64,000 bases of DNA, from positions 906,471-970,470 of the forward strand of contig NW_022985448.1 of the NCBI RefSeq assembly GCF_010093595.1, given 5' to 3'. The position numbers and the translations under genes were made by a program. This document shows positions 1 through 11,080 of this stretch, in pieces. The first letter of the stretch is position 1, and the number at the start of each line of letters is the position of its first letter. Source of the stretch: Mytilinidion resinicola (lineage: Eukaryota; Ascomycota; Dothideomycetes; Mytilinidiales; Mytilinidiaceae). The notes beneath the pieces are model-generated. The model was not told the origin of the DNA, did not search any database, and saw only the letters and a list, made by a program, of their open reading frames with translations.

Positions 1-862
1 CGGGCGAGGTGGCGTAGTGCGTGTGCAGGATGGTGGCGAGCTGGGCGTCGGTCGAGGCGCCCGTGCCTTCGCGTTTGAGGGACATGATGAGCGTTTCGGA
101 GGGGTTGGCCGCGAGGAAGGCGAGCGTGGTGGTGATGAGGGCGCGGAGGTGCTTGGTGCCGGTTAGGGAGATGGGGAAGACGCCGTGCACGAGGATGAGG
201 GCGTCGTTGGCTGGGTCGGCGGGGTTCTCAGGCTGCACGCGGATGTCGAAGAAGCGGATGCCGTTTTCGAGTTGCGCTTTGGGGGACACGGCTTGGCAGC
301 GGACGGAGGGGAGGGCCTTGTAGTGGGTTGGGGTGTTGTGGGTGCCTGGGATGGAGAGGGCGGAGAGGGGCGTGGAGTCTTTGAGATCTTTCATCCAGGA
401 GGTGAGGTTGATGGGGGAGTAGATAGTGAGGTGGGAGTCTTCGGGGACAAAGATGCCCGTGTATTGGTGTTGAGGGTCTGCGACTAACGGAGTGAACGAT
501 TGGGATTTTGTGGCCGCTGTGGCGTCCAGGCGGTATCTTTGGCCATGACTTTCGAAGGTCAGGCGGAGGACTTCAGTGGACGATCGCTCTGTGGTTGGGA
601 TGTCGGTGGTTTGGGTTTGGAAAGGTTCGATGCGGATGCTAACGTCTTGCTGGTTGAAGCTTTCGGCGTGAAGCCCAAGTGAAGGCGCTGACGGTACGGA
701 TGAAGTGCTGTTGCCGACACTTCTTGAAACAAATCCTGTGATATGACCGAAAGTGCTGGTCACGTTGGCTATCCTTGTTGTACCTGCTTTCTCGTACCGT
801 TCGATTACTTTCAGCTCAAGCGGGGTTGACGTGATATTACGGATCGTAAGAGTTGGAGTCAT
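1..862 (-). CDS. PI-PLC X-domain phosphodiesterase, 3' part cut by window edge
   Basis: An open frame of 287 codons runs on the minus strand from an ATG at 862 to the window edge with no stop, so the C-terminus is missing. The first ~110 residues (starting MTPTLTIRNITSTPLELKVI) look like the fungal N-terminal beta-rich extension. From about residue 160 a PI-PLC X domain begins: a conserved SIPGTHNTPTHY segment, where the histidine would be the first catalytic His, then NGIRFFDIRV and LILVHG. Proteins of this family cleave phosphodiester bonds in phosphoinositide-type lipids or are inactive relatives; the second catalytic His region (ALILVHGVFPI) is present. There is no clear signal peptide, so a cytosolic or peripheral location is inferred. 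Neighbour RSC7 lies 1.7 kb upstream on the same strand. Family assignment is firm, substrate is not known. Confidence 0.85.
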   Translation of the reverse strand, partial: MTPTLTIRNITSTPLELKVIERYEKAGTTRIANVTSTFGHITGFVSRSVGNSTSSVPSAPSLGLHAESFNQQDVSIRIEPFQTQTTDIPTTERSSTEVLRLTFESHGQRYRLDATAATKSQSFTPLVADPQHQYTGIFVPEDSHLTIYSPINLTSWMKDLKDSTPLSALSIPGTHNTPTHYKALPSVRCQAVSPKAQLENGIRFFDIRVQPENPADPANDALILVHGVFPISLTGTKHLRALITTTLAFLAANPSETLIMSLKREGTGASTDAQLATILHTHYATSP

Positions 863-2591
863 GTCGGGTCTGCATTAAAGGGGATTTTGGGAGGAAGACT
901 ATGAGAAGTGGGAAAGGCCGTCTAGATTGATGCTGTTGTGGTTGGTTGAAATGTTAATGAGGTTAGTTTTGGGCCTAGACGCTAGACCCTACGAGGCTAG
1001 GCGGCATACACTGCGTTATTTATATCGTTACAGATTCGCTGAAAGATGCTTTGCGAAAGATAAATAATTTGTGCAGTTCCTTGAGCGTGGTACAGACTCT
1101 TATCACATTGCTTATGAGAGGGGCGTGACCGCGGATTGTAATGAGTCAAGAAGTGCATCAGCGCTCGATGTATTTATCTTGGCGGTAACCTTGTAGAAAA
1201 TGGAGTTGAGCACAGGCGGAGCGAGCGAATGAAATTAGAGAGGAGTAGAACGCATCTATACGTATTATGCCTGAAGACTTATTATTTAAGGGCGTCTTCC
1301 TCGATGAGCAGATCATAGTAGTCATAGAGTGAGTAGTACGAGGGCAATCTGCACATTGACCACAAGTCTATTTGCAACGCATATTCAAGGGGGGGATAAC
1401 AAATATCATTAGAATTAAGCGATATAGTCCGAACCTCCATTCCGAAATTCCAAATCCTAACCCAAGCCCACCAGCCCAGCGGGCGGCCCAATGCAATCTG
1501 CACCCATGTGGTAGTTCAAATCCGGAAACCCGCTTGTAAAGAAAAACCGCGCCCCACAGCCAAACTCAAAATCAAGAGCAGTAGGTTGAGAGAGGAAAAG
1601 TGATAAATGTCAATTCAAATCCACGCTCAGGCCACCTGCATGCATATATGCGCTGTGACAGATCGCCACCCATCGGCATCCACGGACCAAGCCTCCGATC
1701 CTATCAACCGGCAGTAAAAACACAAGAGAGTTATCACTAGCACCGCCAATGTGAGCGAATCAACCACCTAGAGAGAGTCTCTCATGCCATGTTAAGCGAG
1801 AGTGCAACGCGACGAATGGGAAAATGACGAAAGCCAACAAAAATACCTATGCAATGCAGACTCCACCGAGCACGAAGACCTCTCCGGCAAAACAAATCGG
1901 AACGCAGCAGGAACAGAATCGAGCGAGTGGTATGCATAGGAAAAAATTAGGTAGGAGATGCGGCACGAAAACCGAGCGGTGTAGTGCAGGTGCAGATCAA
2001 AAGCGAAAAAGCAAAGTTCCAGATCCAGCGGGCCCAATAAATTCCATGCATTCATTTGCTCCATTTCCATGCCAAGACATATTTCGCAAAGGCGTCACGG
2101 CGTGTTCCGTCCTCGTTTTCAATTTGATTGTTGTGATTGCTTGATCCTCGTTCGTTTCTGATTCGTTCGTTGATGCTCGGGGATTAGGGAGGAGAGGCGT
2201 TCCACAAGACGTGAGCACGTGAACTGGTGTAGCAAGCAAGTGAGAGTTCCGAGGCGCAGAATACCAAAATGCAGTGCTCGCCCAGACAGAATCAAAAACA
2301 TGAAAAGAAACCCATGCAACGATGCAGGCGAACGCGAGGTAGGAAATCGGGCGATTAAGATTTACGAAGAATTAAATGTTGTTGAAGCATGCCAGCAGAC
2401 CAAGATGGGTGTGTGCATAGTGTACAGGGTATGGAGAAGGAAATTAAAAGGAAATAAATGTGAACTGGTGCCACTAATGAACGAAGCCTTGAAAAGTTGC
2501 TTGGTACGAAGGGTGGGCAATGTCAGTCTGTGCGAATACGGTATAGCGGTCGTCGGTCCACTGGTGAAGTCTGCATGCGAGACCGTGCCTC
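863..2591. other. Intergenic, no gene seen
   Basis: This stretch separates the PI-PLC start from the RSC7 stop. It is of ordinary base composition. Open frames here are short, lack a recognisable domain and have no plausible splice partners. It must contain the PI-PLC promoter and the RSC7 3' UTR. Confidence 0.6.
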
Positions 2592-4817
2592 TCAAAAGGT
2601 CTGCCATCCTTGCTGCCCAGGAGGACCAGGCGCCCACCCTTGCATGCCAGGCTGTTGCGCTGCCGTGCTCTGATGCATGAACTGCTGCGGGCTGGGACTT
2701 GGATTGTATGGATTCCGGCCCATCGGGTAGCCTTGACCGCCCATTTGCCCCATTGTGGCGTATTGCTGCATCGGTGTGCCATGCATAGAGCCACTGCTCT
2801 GTGAGTGATGGAGCTGAGGCGGAGCGTGTAGTGGCGATTGCTGGGGATGCGGCGGCTGCTGTGCATATTGCTGCATGTTGTGGTGTTGCGACAGCGGCGA
2901 TGGTTGAGGTTGTCCGGGAGGCCACATCTGACCTTGCGAGTATCCGTAGCCTGGCTGGCTGTGAGCACCAGGGCCCATTCCAATGCTGGGAGAACGATGG
3001 TGCATTTGGTCTGGCCTTAGCGGCTGATGCATTGCACGGATCGGAGATTGCACCATCGGGTTCTGTGGATGTGGTTGTTGAGAGTAGGATTGTGGTGTCA
3101 TCATCTGTGACTGGCTTTGTGGTGTGTGAGCAACCATGTTGTGCTGCCCGGCACCGACGGCCGTGACACTGGACGACATGTGTGGAGAAGCGACTGCTTG
3201 CGACACTTGGGGAATGCCGTCGCCATCCACCGTGCCTTGGCGATGAGGTGAGTCGATGGGAGCCTCGTGCGGTCGCTTCCAGTAGTCATTCAGATATCGT
3301 TCGCGATTTGAGCGTTGGGCTCCTAGCTGCTTGTTGAACTCGGCAGTTTGCGCTGCTTGGTTCAATATCTCAGTTGAAGTGCTCGGCCGCGAGTGATCCT
3401 GATAGGCAGCTCCAGATAGCTCGTGTCGCGGACGTTGCACATTTCCGTAGTCTCGCGGACGAAGATCGTCCGTTAGAGCCATGGTGATCATCGGAAGAGG
3501 AGCCAGAGTTGCCGGGTTGATTCCTCCGATAGCGTGGTTGAGGTCGGTTGGGCCGTTGCTATAGATGATTTCACCGTGAGGAAGTGAAGTGAGAGAGTGG
3601 TTCGCGTGAGTGGCCTCAGCTGCTGCTGCCTCTCTTGCCTTGGCGGCTCCTGGTCGTTTCTCTCCAGCCGCGTCCTCTTCGGTGAAGCCTTGCTTCCTAG
3701 CCTTGCTCTCCCAGTAGTCGTCGCGTACACGCCTTCCGTTAACGATAAGCCTGCTTCCGAATTGCCGGAACATAGACCTCGCGGTCACAATAGCAATCTG
3801 TCGCGATCTGTAAGAGTACGGAAGAATCTCCTGATGTATCAAGTCGTCCTTCTCTGCCTGCGTGGCAATAATCTTGTGTAGTGATCTGTTCTTGTTGAAG
3901 AGCAGATATGAATCTCGGTAGCCTAGGACACGCGCGCACTCGGTCGCGAGCATAAACAGTTTTTTGCCTCTGTTCGGAACCAAGAATGTCCGACACCGAT
4001 ACTCACGGCCGTCTAGAGGACTCCCAGTCCCAGTAACCTTCTTTTCGCCCTGCTCGTCAAACTCGCGCGGAATATACTCGTCTCCTTCGGCGTTCAATTG
4101 GTCTGTGGTGTGGTCTCGGACCGTCGGCAGTGCCTTGATCACGGTGCCCTTCGTCGGGGTTGACTTGGTCGGCGACAGTTGCGGTGGCGATGCTTGCGGG
4201 AGCGGGGTACTTTTCAACTGTGGTGTTTGCACAGGGGCGGGCGTCGTTTGGGACGGCGTTTGAGGCGGCTGTGTTGATGAGTGCGGGCTTTCGGACACCT
4301 TTGTCTTTGGCGGCCTACCGCGCTTTCGCGGTTTCGACTCATCTGCGTTGTTGCACGTTAGCCGCTGCTCGTCCTAGGCTCGCCTGCATGCTGCAGGTAG
4401 CCGTCGAGACGCAGAAAAAAAAATTACCTTCATCTCCCCGTTCACTTCCGGCCACATCGTACGTGTCTGGCGACCGGCTGCGCTTGACGCCGCGAGGGCT
4501 GGCTTGGGGTGCAGTTGGCGGAGGTGCGCCGGCGAGGACTCCTGCAGAAAAGGTGTCGCGTCAGCAGCATTCACGACTTGATTATTGCAGGGAAACATCC
4601 TTAGCGATAGCGCGACGGTCGTCGGATGGAATTCGAGATGGAAAGTTGGCCGCGCGTTCGGCGCAGCGGTCTTATGGCAGATGGAGTGAGCGAGGTGAGG
4701 GAGCTTACCAGACGAGTTCAGCGCGGCGGGGTTGATGGTCCCGGAGCCATCCATGATGCCGTTTCCAATGCCACCATTCGCCAGAGCCGAAACGGGATGC
4801 GACATGGAAGAGTACAT
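2592..4817 (-). CDS. RSC7: RSC7/SWP82-family chromatin-remodelling complex subunit
   Basis: Three exons are proposed: 4817-4709, 4541-4428 and 4342-2592. The splice phases fit (109, 114 and 1751 nt) and give about 657 residues. The N-terminus carries an INPAALNSSG segment typical of the family, a basic KRSRSPD patch and an AT-hook (RKRGRPPK) that straddles the exon 2/3 border. The central RSC7/SWP82 domain (about residues 110-280) includes DEYIPREFD, GREYRCRTFLVPNRG, a CARVLGYRDSY motif, FGSRLIVNGRRV and DDYWE. The last ~250 residues are rich in Gln, Pro, His and Ser, disordered and prion-like. Family members are subunits of the RSC/SWI-SNF nucleosome remodellers in the nucleus. The intron 3' end has a CTAAC branch site. 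MYSS or the in-frame ATG four codons on (4805) could be the start. Confidence 0.9.
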
Positions 4818-5217
4818 GCCAGTGCGGAGGCCGGCCTCGGTGCGGACTGCGCTGGGCAGAGCACGGCCAGGTCGGTTGGTGTGCGTTTCGCGCGCAAGAG
4901 AGCGGGCGTCACGGCGGCGCGCAAGGAGGAGCAATGGCGGAGGCGACGTTGGCGGTTGGTGGCATGCGGCGGTGATGACTTGGGGGTGGTGCCGTGTGTG
5001 TGGTTGAGGTTGACGCGCTCCAGAGGCCGCGGAGGTTGCCAGTGCACGATCCGCGGGTGGGTCTGACCAGGCGGCCGAATCTGCTGCCCCGTAGCTACCG
5101 AGATCTGAGGCGGACCCTGGGCACTTTGCACTGCGCTGAGAGGCGGCGCCGTGTGCGCTGTTGCTGCAGACGGCGGGAGAGAGGCCGTGGAGGTGGGAGG
5201 AGGGGATGCCGACTCTG

Positions 5218-5260
5218 CAAGGGAAGGCGTGCCACAAGGGAAGGCGTGCCACAAGGGAAG
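5218..5260. repeat. Tandem repeat, ~17-bp unit, 2.5 copies
   Basis: The unit AAGGGAAGGCGTGCCAC occurs twice in direct succession and a third partial copy (AAGGGAAG) follows. The copies are identical, which suggests recent slippage. Confidence 0.85.
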
Positions 5261-5382
5261 CCTGAGGCCCAGCGCGATGACAGCCTGCACTCAACACCAC
5301 GGCCACGAGCGGCGCTGCAGGGCGCTCCGCAACAGGCGGGCCACAGCACACGGCCGGCGGACAGGCCAGCGGCTGGGGCGGC

Positions 5383-5417
5383 GATGCCAGATGCCAGATG
5401 CCAGATGCCAGATGCCA
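5383..5417. repeat. Tandem heptamer GATGCCA, five perfect copies
   Basis: Five uninterrupted copies of GATGCCA fill exactly 35 bp. As seven is not a multiple of three, changes in copy number would shift any reading frame, which argues against this block being coding. Confidence 0.9.
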
Positions 5418-6461
5418 GCGAGGAGGGCCCGCGAGGTCGAGACAGACGAGACCGAGTCAACAGAGTCGAGGGCGGAGCGACGCAGGTGCACGGGAGGAGC
5501 GGCGGGCCGTGGACGTGGAAATACAGCGGCGGTCAGCGGCCGCGGTGGAGGACGCGATCAGACACCCTGGGCAATCTGGAAACTGCGATGACTCCGCTGG
5601 GTCGCGGCTTCAGGGTCTCCCGTCGAGTGTGGGCTGGGCGCTGGGCGTGTGCTGGGCGTGGCAGCTGGATACAAGGCCCGACAGCTGCAAGATTGCCGTC
5701 CGAACCTGGGAGCCCGGGATGAATGAGAGCCAGAGGAAGGCCTCCGACGCGCGCGAACAGGTGGAGGGTGTCGCCGTGCTGGGCGCCGTGGTCCCGCAGT
5801 GCGGCCTCGAGCGGAGTGGACGCCGAGTGGATGCTGGGCGGAGCGCTCTGTGTCCACGAGTCGGAGGCGACGAGAGGCTGTGGAGGCCTTCTTTGGAGCA
5901 CCGGAGAGCCGTCGTCGGTGGCTTCGAGGCTGGCAACCGCGCGGCGACTGACGCTATCTGGGACTTGGGGACTGCCAACGGGCTGGGCGACTGTCGATGC
6001 TCGTGTGTGGTCGCAACGGGGCCTGGGTCGCGGAATGCAGCGTCCAGGACTCCTGAACGGCGATCCGTTGCGGGAAAGCGAGCAAATGGGCGTGTGCTGC
6101 TGAGGATGGTGGGCCGGTGCAACAGCGGTTGCGTGCAGCAGCGGCACGGCCAGAGGAGAGCTCTGGGGTTGGTGCGCAAGGGCAAAAGCTGGGGATGTGG
6201 GCGGCGTGGCTTAAAGCATTATTCGACGGCACAAGCACCAGAGGGCAGCGCGAGACGCGCATATGACCTGCATATGAGCAATCAGCGCCCGTATCCGACG
6301 CGGCCTGCCCACGCCTGTCCTATTATCTGCTATCTACCGCCCGAGCCTCAGTGCAGTTGGTTCCGCAAGCGGCTCCGACGCGACCGGTGTCCATTGCCGG
6401 CCAGGGTGTTTGTCCATCTGGACATGTCCCAGGTCTCCACCAGCTCCCTCCAGCAGCTTTT

Positions 6462-6508
6462 CTCCAAGGTTTCCTCCAGGGTTTCTCCAGGGTTTCCTCC
6501 AGGGTTTC
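6462..6508. repeat. Tandem 12-mer CTCCAGGGTTTC, four copies
   Basis: Four near-identical units follow one another; the first has AAGG in place of AGGG and the third lacks one base. The core AGGGTTT resembles some telomeric repeats, but the unit and the location are not telomeric. Confidence 0.85.
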
Positions 6509-7600
6509 CTCAGCGCCGCTCCTCCAGGCGCTCTCGGCTGCAACGCCCCCAGCCCAGCGCAGCAGGGTGCGTCTGCTGGCTACGACTCACAGGGCGTCCG
6601 CGGGCTGATTGAGCAAAGCTGGGGAAAAGAGGGGCGCCGCTCGATCGAATCACAGGCGGCAGATGGCGTAAGCGTGCCGTCGCGCCGCCTCTGTCGCGAC
6701 CACATCGTCTGACTGCTCTCTGCTTCCAGCCCGCGCGCGCCGTCCTGGCGGAATCGAGGTGCATTGCCGCAGCATCCGGAAAGGGGCCCTGGACAGTCGC
6801 GCTCACAAAGTCATCGAATGCGTGCCCGAAGCAGCTGCCTGCTCGTATTGCGCGCGAGGCCATGCGCCGATCGCTGTGAAAGCGGCAATGGCCCATCCCT
6901 TCCGTCGCCGCTGGCTGAGGCGGCAGACGAGACTGCTCCCGGCTGTGCCCGTGCTGCAACTCGATCTGCGCGCCATCCTGGCAGCAGTGTTGTGGTGTCC
7001 ATCTTGCATCGCGTCGCCGACGCCGTCGATGCTTGGGCGTGGAACGCCATGCCAATACACTGCGATGTCTCCTCATCGCCGCCGCCGGACGTCCGCCTCC
7101 GCGGCGTCCTCGCTGGCTGGATTTGCGTCCGCTCCAAAGCACCGGTGCGGGCGAGTCCAATGGCGTGTTGCGGTCAACAGTCCAGCAGATGTCGTCGCCG
7201 AGGGCCACTCAAAGCTTCAGGGTGCAGAGGATGCTGCAGCTGGTGCGGCGCATCTCTTTCACGACGGCAAGCTAGGGCCCGCCGCCCCACGCGTGTGCTC
7301 CAGGGCTGCTGTCTCAGGACCGACTTCTGTCATCTGCCTCGCCTGCAGGGTCTGCACCACTCCAATCGCTGCCTCCTCTGCGCCACGCTGCTATCGCGGT
7401 CCGTAACGCGCTCACGGACTTCTGGAATGCCATCATGCTCGGGAGCCATCGCCGGCTGGCCCCAGCAGACGTCCTCGTGACTGATGTCGTGCGATAAGGT
7501 CGCACCACGAACGGCGGCGCCGGGGTCAGGCCAGATAGCCACTGTGGCTAGAGCTTATGCCATGCTCCGGCGGCACAGATATTGGCTGCGAAAGATACCG

Positions 7601-9888
7601 CCAACGGTCGTGCGCTAGGTGAAAACAGCTAGATGCCGCCGCGTGCGGGCCTCGACGGAAGGAGGGAGGTCTAGCATTGACGTGGCTACCCTGTGCAGTA
7701 CTTGGACCCCGTGAAGACTCTTAGACCAGTAGGAGAAATTTGACGATCGACGGAATCGTTTATAATAGACTAAATAGACAGAGGAGACGTTGAAACAGGA
7801 AGGTTGAAAAACGCCAAGCACGATTATCATAAACATCTACCGGGTCGAGATTGAACAAGTGCTATGCGCAGCCTGCTGAGCGTGCGTATGCTCAATGACG
7901 GAGCATGTGATTGGCGAGTCGAGTAGAGCCGCGCTAGGATCCAACTTCGAGCATTATTAAACTCTGATATGGATGCCCCAGAGCAGCACTGACATGGACC
8001 TTGCCACAGCGGTGCGAGTCGACTTCCATGTCCACTGTCTTCCAGTGCTAGGCATATTGTAGCTCTGGTTGGGTGCCACTGTGGATTGCTGACACCGCTG
8101 TAAGGAAATGATCCATCAATCAGAAGCCTTGAAAACCAGCTTAGGCCTAGGTGCATCCCATTCTTGCCATCCAGTCCTAATTTTTGGATTCCTATGGAGC
8201 AACCTAAGCAGTGACAATCGAATGCGCATAGGCTTCCGGCAGGGCACTGCAGCGCCCTCATGCCGCTCCACTTGTTAGCGTGCTCTTCAAGGGTGTCAAA
8301 AGAATGGTCATCTGACTACTGCAGCAGGAGTGGCTATCTGGCTAGTGAGCCAGAGCTTCGGGAACGACGCCGAATGTTACAATAAACGGGCTCGACTGCC
8401 GACCCTGCTGTGGATGAAACACGGCGGCATTCATGAAAAGGAAAGCTATCCAGTAGGTGCCGTCTGCCGTGTGATGCAGTTTAAAGAGTCCGAAGCTGTG
8501 GATATGTATGCGCGGCAGCAGCCTTCAGTGTCCGATCAACATGAACTGCAACCTGTTAGCACATCTCGAAGGGTCCAAGACACTCTCCCGCTCGTCAGGC
8601 CGCCAATGTATGGTGCGGCACCCCCGGTCACACAGCTTGAGCGGTGAACAGTCTGTTTTGACCGCTAAGTTCCGATCTCGAGGCTCTCCAGCGCTGACTG
8701 GGGCAATGGTAAGGGCCTCGAGCATATGCAGGGTTTGGAGATATGCATTCGGCATGCCTCCATCACAGTGAAAGATATATGAAGAACAGACACACTGTGT
8801 CCTCTTAGTTGTCATGTGGCACTCGAAAAGTTCGCAAAGATCGAAGAAGCACGCCGTTTGCGATGGCGTTCTACGGCCTAGTCCAACGGCGCCTAGCAAC
8901 ACCTGGGCTTCGTCAATGGTCGCATCTGTACACCGCCAGTGTCAGTCAGTTCCGACAAATCTAATCAGGGGAGAGAACATTGGCCCGTCCTAGAGGAGCC
9001 ATTCCCGAGATTCTTCAGGCTTTTTCGATCAATATCTACCCAGCGGAGGCATTTCGGCGCCTTCATGCCCGAGCGAGTCTTGACGTAGCTGACTCAACAC
9101 TTGCCTCTAGTTGCCTCTTGAAATCCTCGCTATGCACCTAGCGGGCCGCTGTCGATCAAAGAGAGCTAGACAGTTAGCTGTGTTACAGCCCACCTATCCT
9201 CGATGGATTTTGCAGAGCGGCCTAGACACAGCCCCAAAGCCAGGCTGGTGTGATCCAATCACGGTACAGAGGCGCAAATGTAGAAAAGCCTGTTACTGTT
9301 GCAGTGAGAAGCCAGGAATGATCAGGAGAGCCGCTGGAGGAGTCAAGGGTTGGGGCCAACCCCTTAATCATATGATCATTGACTGGTCGATTGGATGAGC
9401 CCAGCCCATTGAAAACGGAGCAACCTGTAGAACAACCAGACCTATTCGTCCGTTGTTGGCGTATCTTGGCTTCTGCTGATAAGAACAGGGTTTCGAGTGC
9501 AAGGATATTGTGAAGTGGATGCTTCGAGTTGAATGATTAGGCTTCGACGGTGGCTGAACAAATTTCAATGGTCGACGCTAAAAAATTTAGCAAGCAAGAA
9601 AGGATCGTACGAAAAGATACCATCACGTCTCGAAGAGATTCGTGTGGTTTTTCCCATTGTTCTCCAATTTTATTGAACTTAGCCTTCCACTTAGGTGTAT
9701 GCTAACTTGCGGATAAGCTGAGCCTTTGTGAGAGTCGGCCAGCCCTTCGGTCCATCAGTATCAGGTCACAGTATATCCGCAAATTTGAACATTACCTGAC
9801 GCCCAGACCTATAACCCATACGCTAGATATGATTTCCGTACCATACCTCGTTGTGATTCGAGCCCCAATATGCCATGTACGCCGAAAT
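7601..9888. other. 2.3-kb stretch without a recognisable gene
   Basis: Composition returns to normal here. The open frames (for example 8261-7827 minus, 8330-8647 plus, 8902-8525 minus, 9111-9398 plus) are under 150 codons, overlap each other and show no domain I recognise. No terminal repeats or transposase motifs are visible. It could hold a decayed gene or element, or non-coding RNA. Confidence 0.5.
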
Positions 9889-10652
9889 TCACCTCCTTGG
9901 ACCCGACGGAGCAAGACCCGGGACGTTTGAGTACCGCTCATCACGCTCGGTCTTGAAAAGCACCTGTACCCAGAACTCTTTGCTATCCTCATCGAACCAG
10001 GTCCAGAACCGACCATCCTTCCTATCCACTTCCCTCGCCTGCAACTTGAATGAAATCGTCTCGTACGGTTCCGCAGCTATCAGGAGGAACTGCCAATTCT
10101 TGTCTGGTTCCTCCACTTTCTGCTCGAACGCGCTCATGAATCTCACACGAGGCGCATTTCCTTGGCCAAGCTCTGGAAACTGCATTTGGAACAGCAGTCC
10201 ATTCTGGCGCGTAACCTGGTCGCGGATCTTCGTGATTTTGTAGCCCGGCCGTCCGATCTTGATCATATTGCGGCGCACCTGCACGTTCGGGAGCCCGGGG
10301 ATAACACCATCGCGATCTCTGCCTTCTTTCAGCTCTCGTGCTGCGCGGCGAGCGAGGTTTGTCTGGTGCTTGCGGCCCTGGGTGTGGGCGAGGTAGGACC
10401 CATCGTTCTGGTGGACTGTCAAGCAGAGGCGGCACTCGAAGCTTCCGACGTGGTTTTTGAAGAAGTATGGGTCCTTGTCGAGGTCGATCGTCTCGAGCGC
10501 GAGCTTGCGGAGCCGCTCGCGGCGGTCCGCGTTCGTTGCAGATTGAGAGGCAACACCTCCGCCACCGAATTTCGAGCCGGCGCGATTCTAGACGTCGTTT
10601 TAGCATAGCAGAAAGGAATTAGATAGAGCGGTGTACCTGCCTGGTAGTCCAT
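9889..10652 (-). CDS. SF3A2: Splicing factor 3A subunit 2 (SF3a66/Prp11)
   Basis: Exon 1 is only four codons (MDYQ, 10652-10641). Exon 2 runs 10587-9889; together they give 236 residues. The N-terminus reads MDYQ-NRAGSKFGGGGVAS, which matches the highly conserved start of the family. A matrin-type C2H2 zinc finger follows: CRLCL with HQNDGSYLAHTQGRKH, then NLARRAARE. The C-terminal half (IGRPGYKITKIRDQ, NWQFLLIAAEPYETI) binds SF3A partners in human and yeast. The protein is part of the U2 snRNP SF3a complex that helps recognise the branch site in the nucleus. The frame across the first junction is only preserved if the intron starts with GC. Confidence 0.95.
10588..10640 (-). other. Putative GC-AG intron in SF3A2
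   Basis: The 53-nt intron lies after codon four. With the 5' splice site CAG/GCAGGT the protein is joined exactly as in known SF3A2 proteins. The nearby GT site four bases downstream would leave the wrong phase for the only suitable acceptor (GTCTAG). Confidence 0.7.
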
Positions 10653-11080
10653 GTTTGCCTGTCGGGGTGATGTTTTGTGAAAGGATGGTGCGAGTCGAGG
10701 TTGATGTTGATGTGGAGGGCGACCTCACTCCGCAAGAAGGCTCGAGGCAAATTATTGCAGGGGTCCAAGATCACGTGATGCACACCAGCCTCCAGATCAG
10801 CCATACGTTATTCACTTTATGAATATCACGAGGGTCAATGCAAAGTCTCATGCGCTCTAGTACAGCTTGATTGTCTGTGCCGCTTTACAACGCTCGATTC
10901 ACACCTTCGTTCATGAAGTAAAATCCCTGACGCTCCATATCAGATCATTGATTTAGGGTAGAATTTAGATGTATCGAGGAGCATACACGAGAGCCAATCC
11001 GCTCAAACTCTACTCTCCGTTACACTGTCAAGTCCCCCTTAATGAAGTACAAGTGCTGTCCACTTTTCCTCCCGGTTCCA
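10653..11080. promoter_or_regulatory. SF3A2 upstream region with palindromic TCACGTGA
   Basis: A perfect TCACGTGA E-box palindrome lies at 10771-10778, about 120 bp upstream of the SF3A2 start. CACGTG is bound by Cbf1-type bHLH factors in fungi. The P450 gene ends on the other side, so this element most likely serves SF3A2. No gene is visible. Confidence 0.5.

Larger units (their letters stand above)
4818..7600. other. GC-rich block upstream of RSC7, no convincing gene
   Basis: This 2.8-kb stretch is visibly richer in G and C than its flanks. Long open frames exist on both strands, which is expected when stop codons are rare; none has a recognisable domain. Their translations are low-complexity Arg/Ala/Pro/Ser. 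It contains three separate short tandem repeats (5218-5260, 5383-5417, 6462-6508). One minus-strand frame (6147-5533) has a somewhat more protein-like middle, but no start or splice context supports it. It may hold a long RSC7 leader or promoter, or a fast-evolving lineage-specific gene. Confidence 0.5.

Noticed and set aside
1282..1503. 73-codon minus frame downstream of RSC7
   Set aside because: No domain, no splice partner and atypical composition; likely chance.
6462..6508. AGGGTTT units as an internal telomere-like tract
   Set aside because: The 12-bp unit is not a telomere repeat; fungal telomeres are mostly TTAGGG and no such run is present.
5398..6612. 404-codon plus-strand frame in the GC-rich block
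   Set aside because: The translation is low-complexity Arg/Gly/Ser, crosses tandem repeats with a non-triplet unit, and overlaps long frames on the other strand. This fits chance in GC-rich DNA.
6510..7480. Overlapping long frames on both strands (232, 215 and 238 codons)
   Set aside because: Same GC-rich effect; no domain, no splice structure and mutual overlap.
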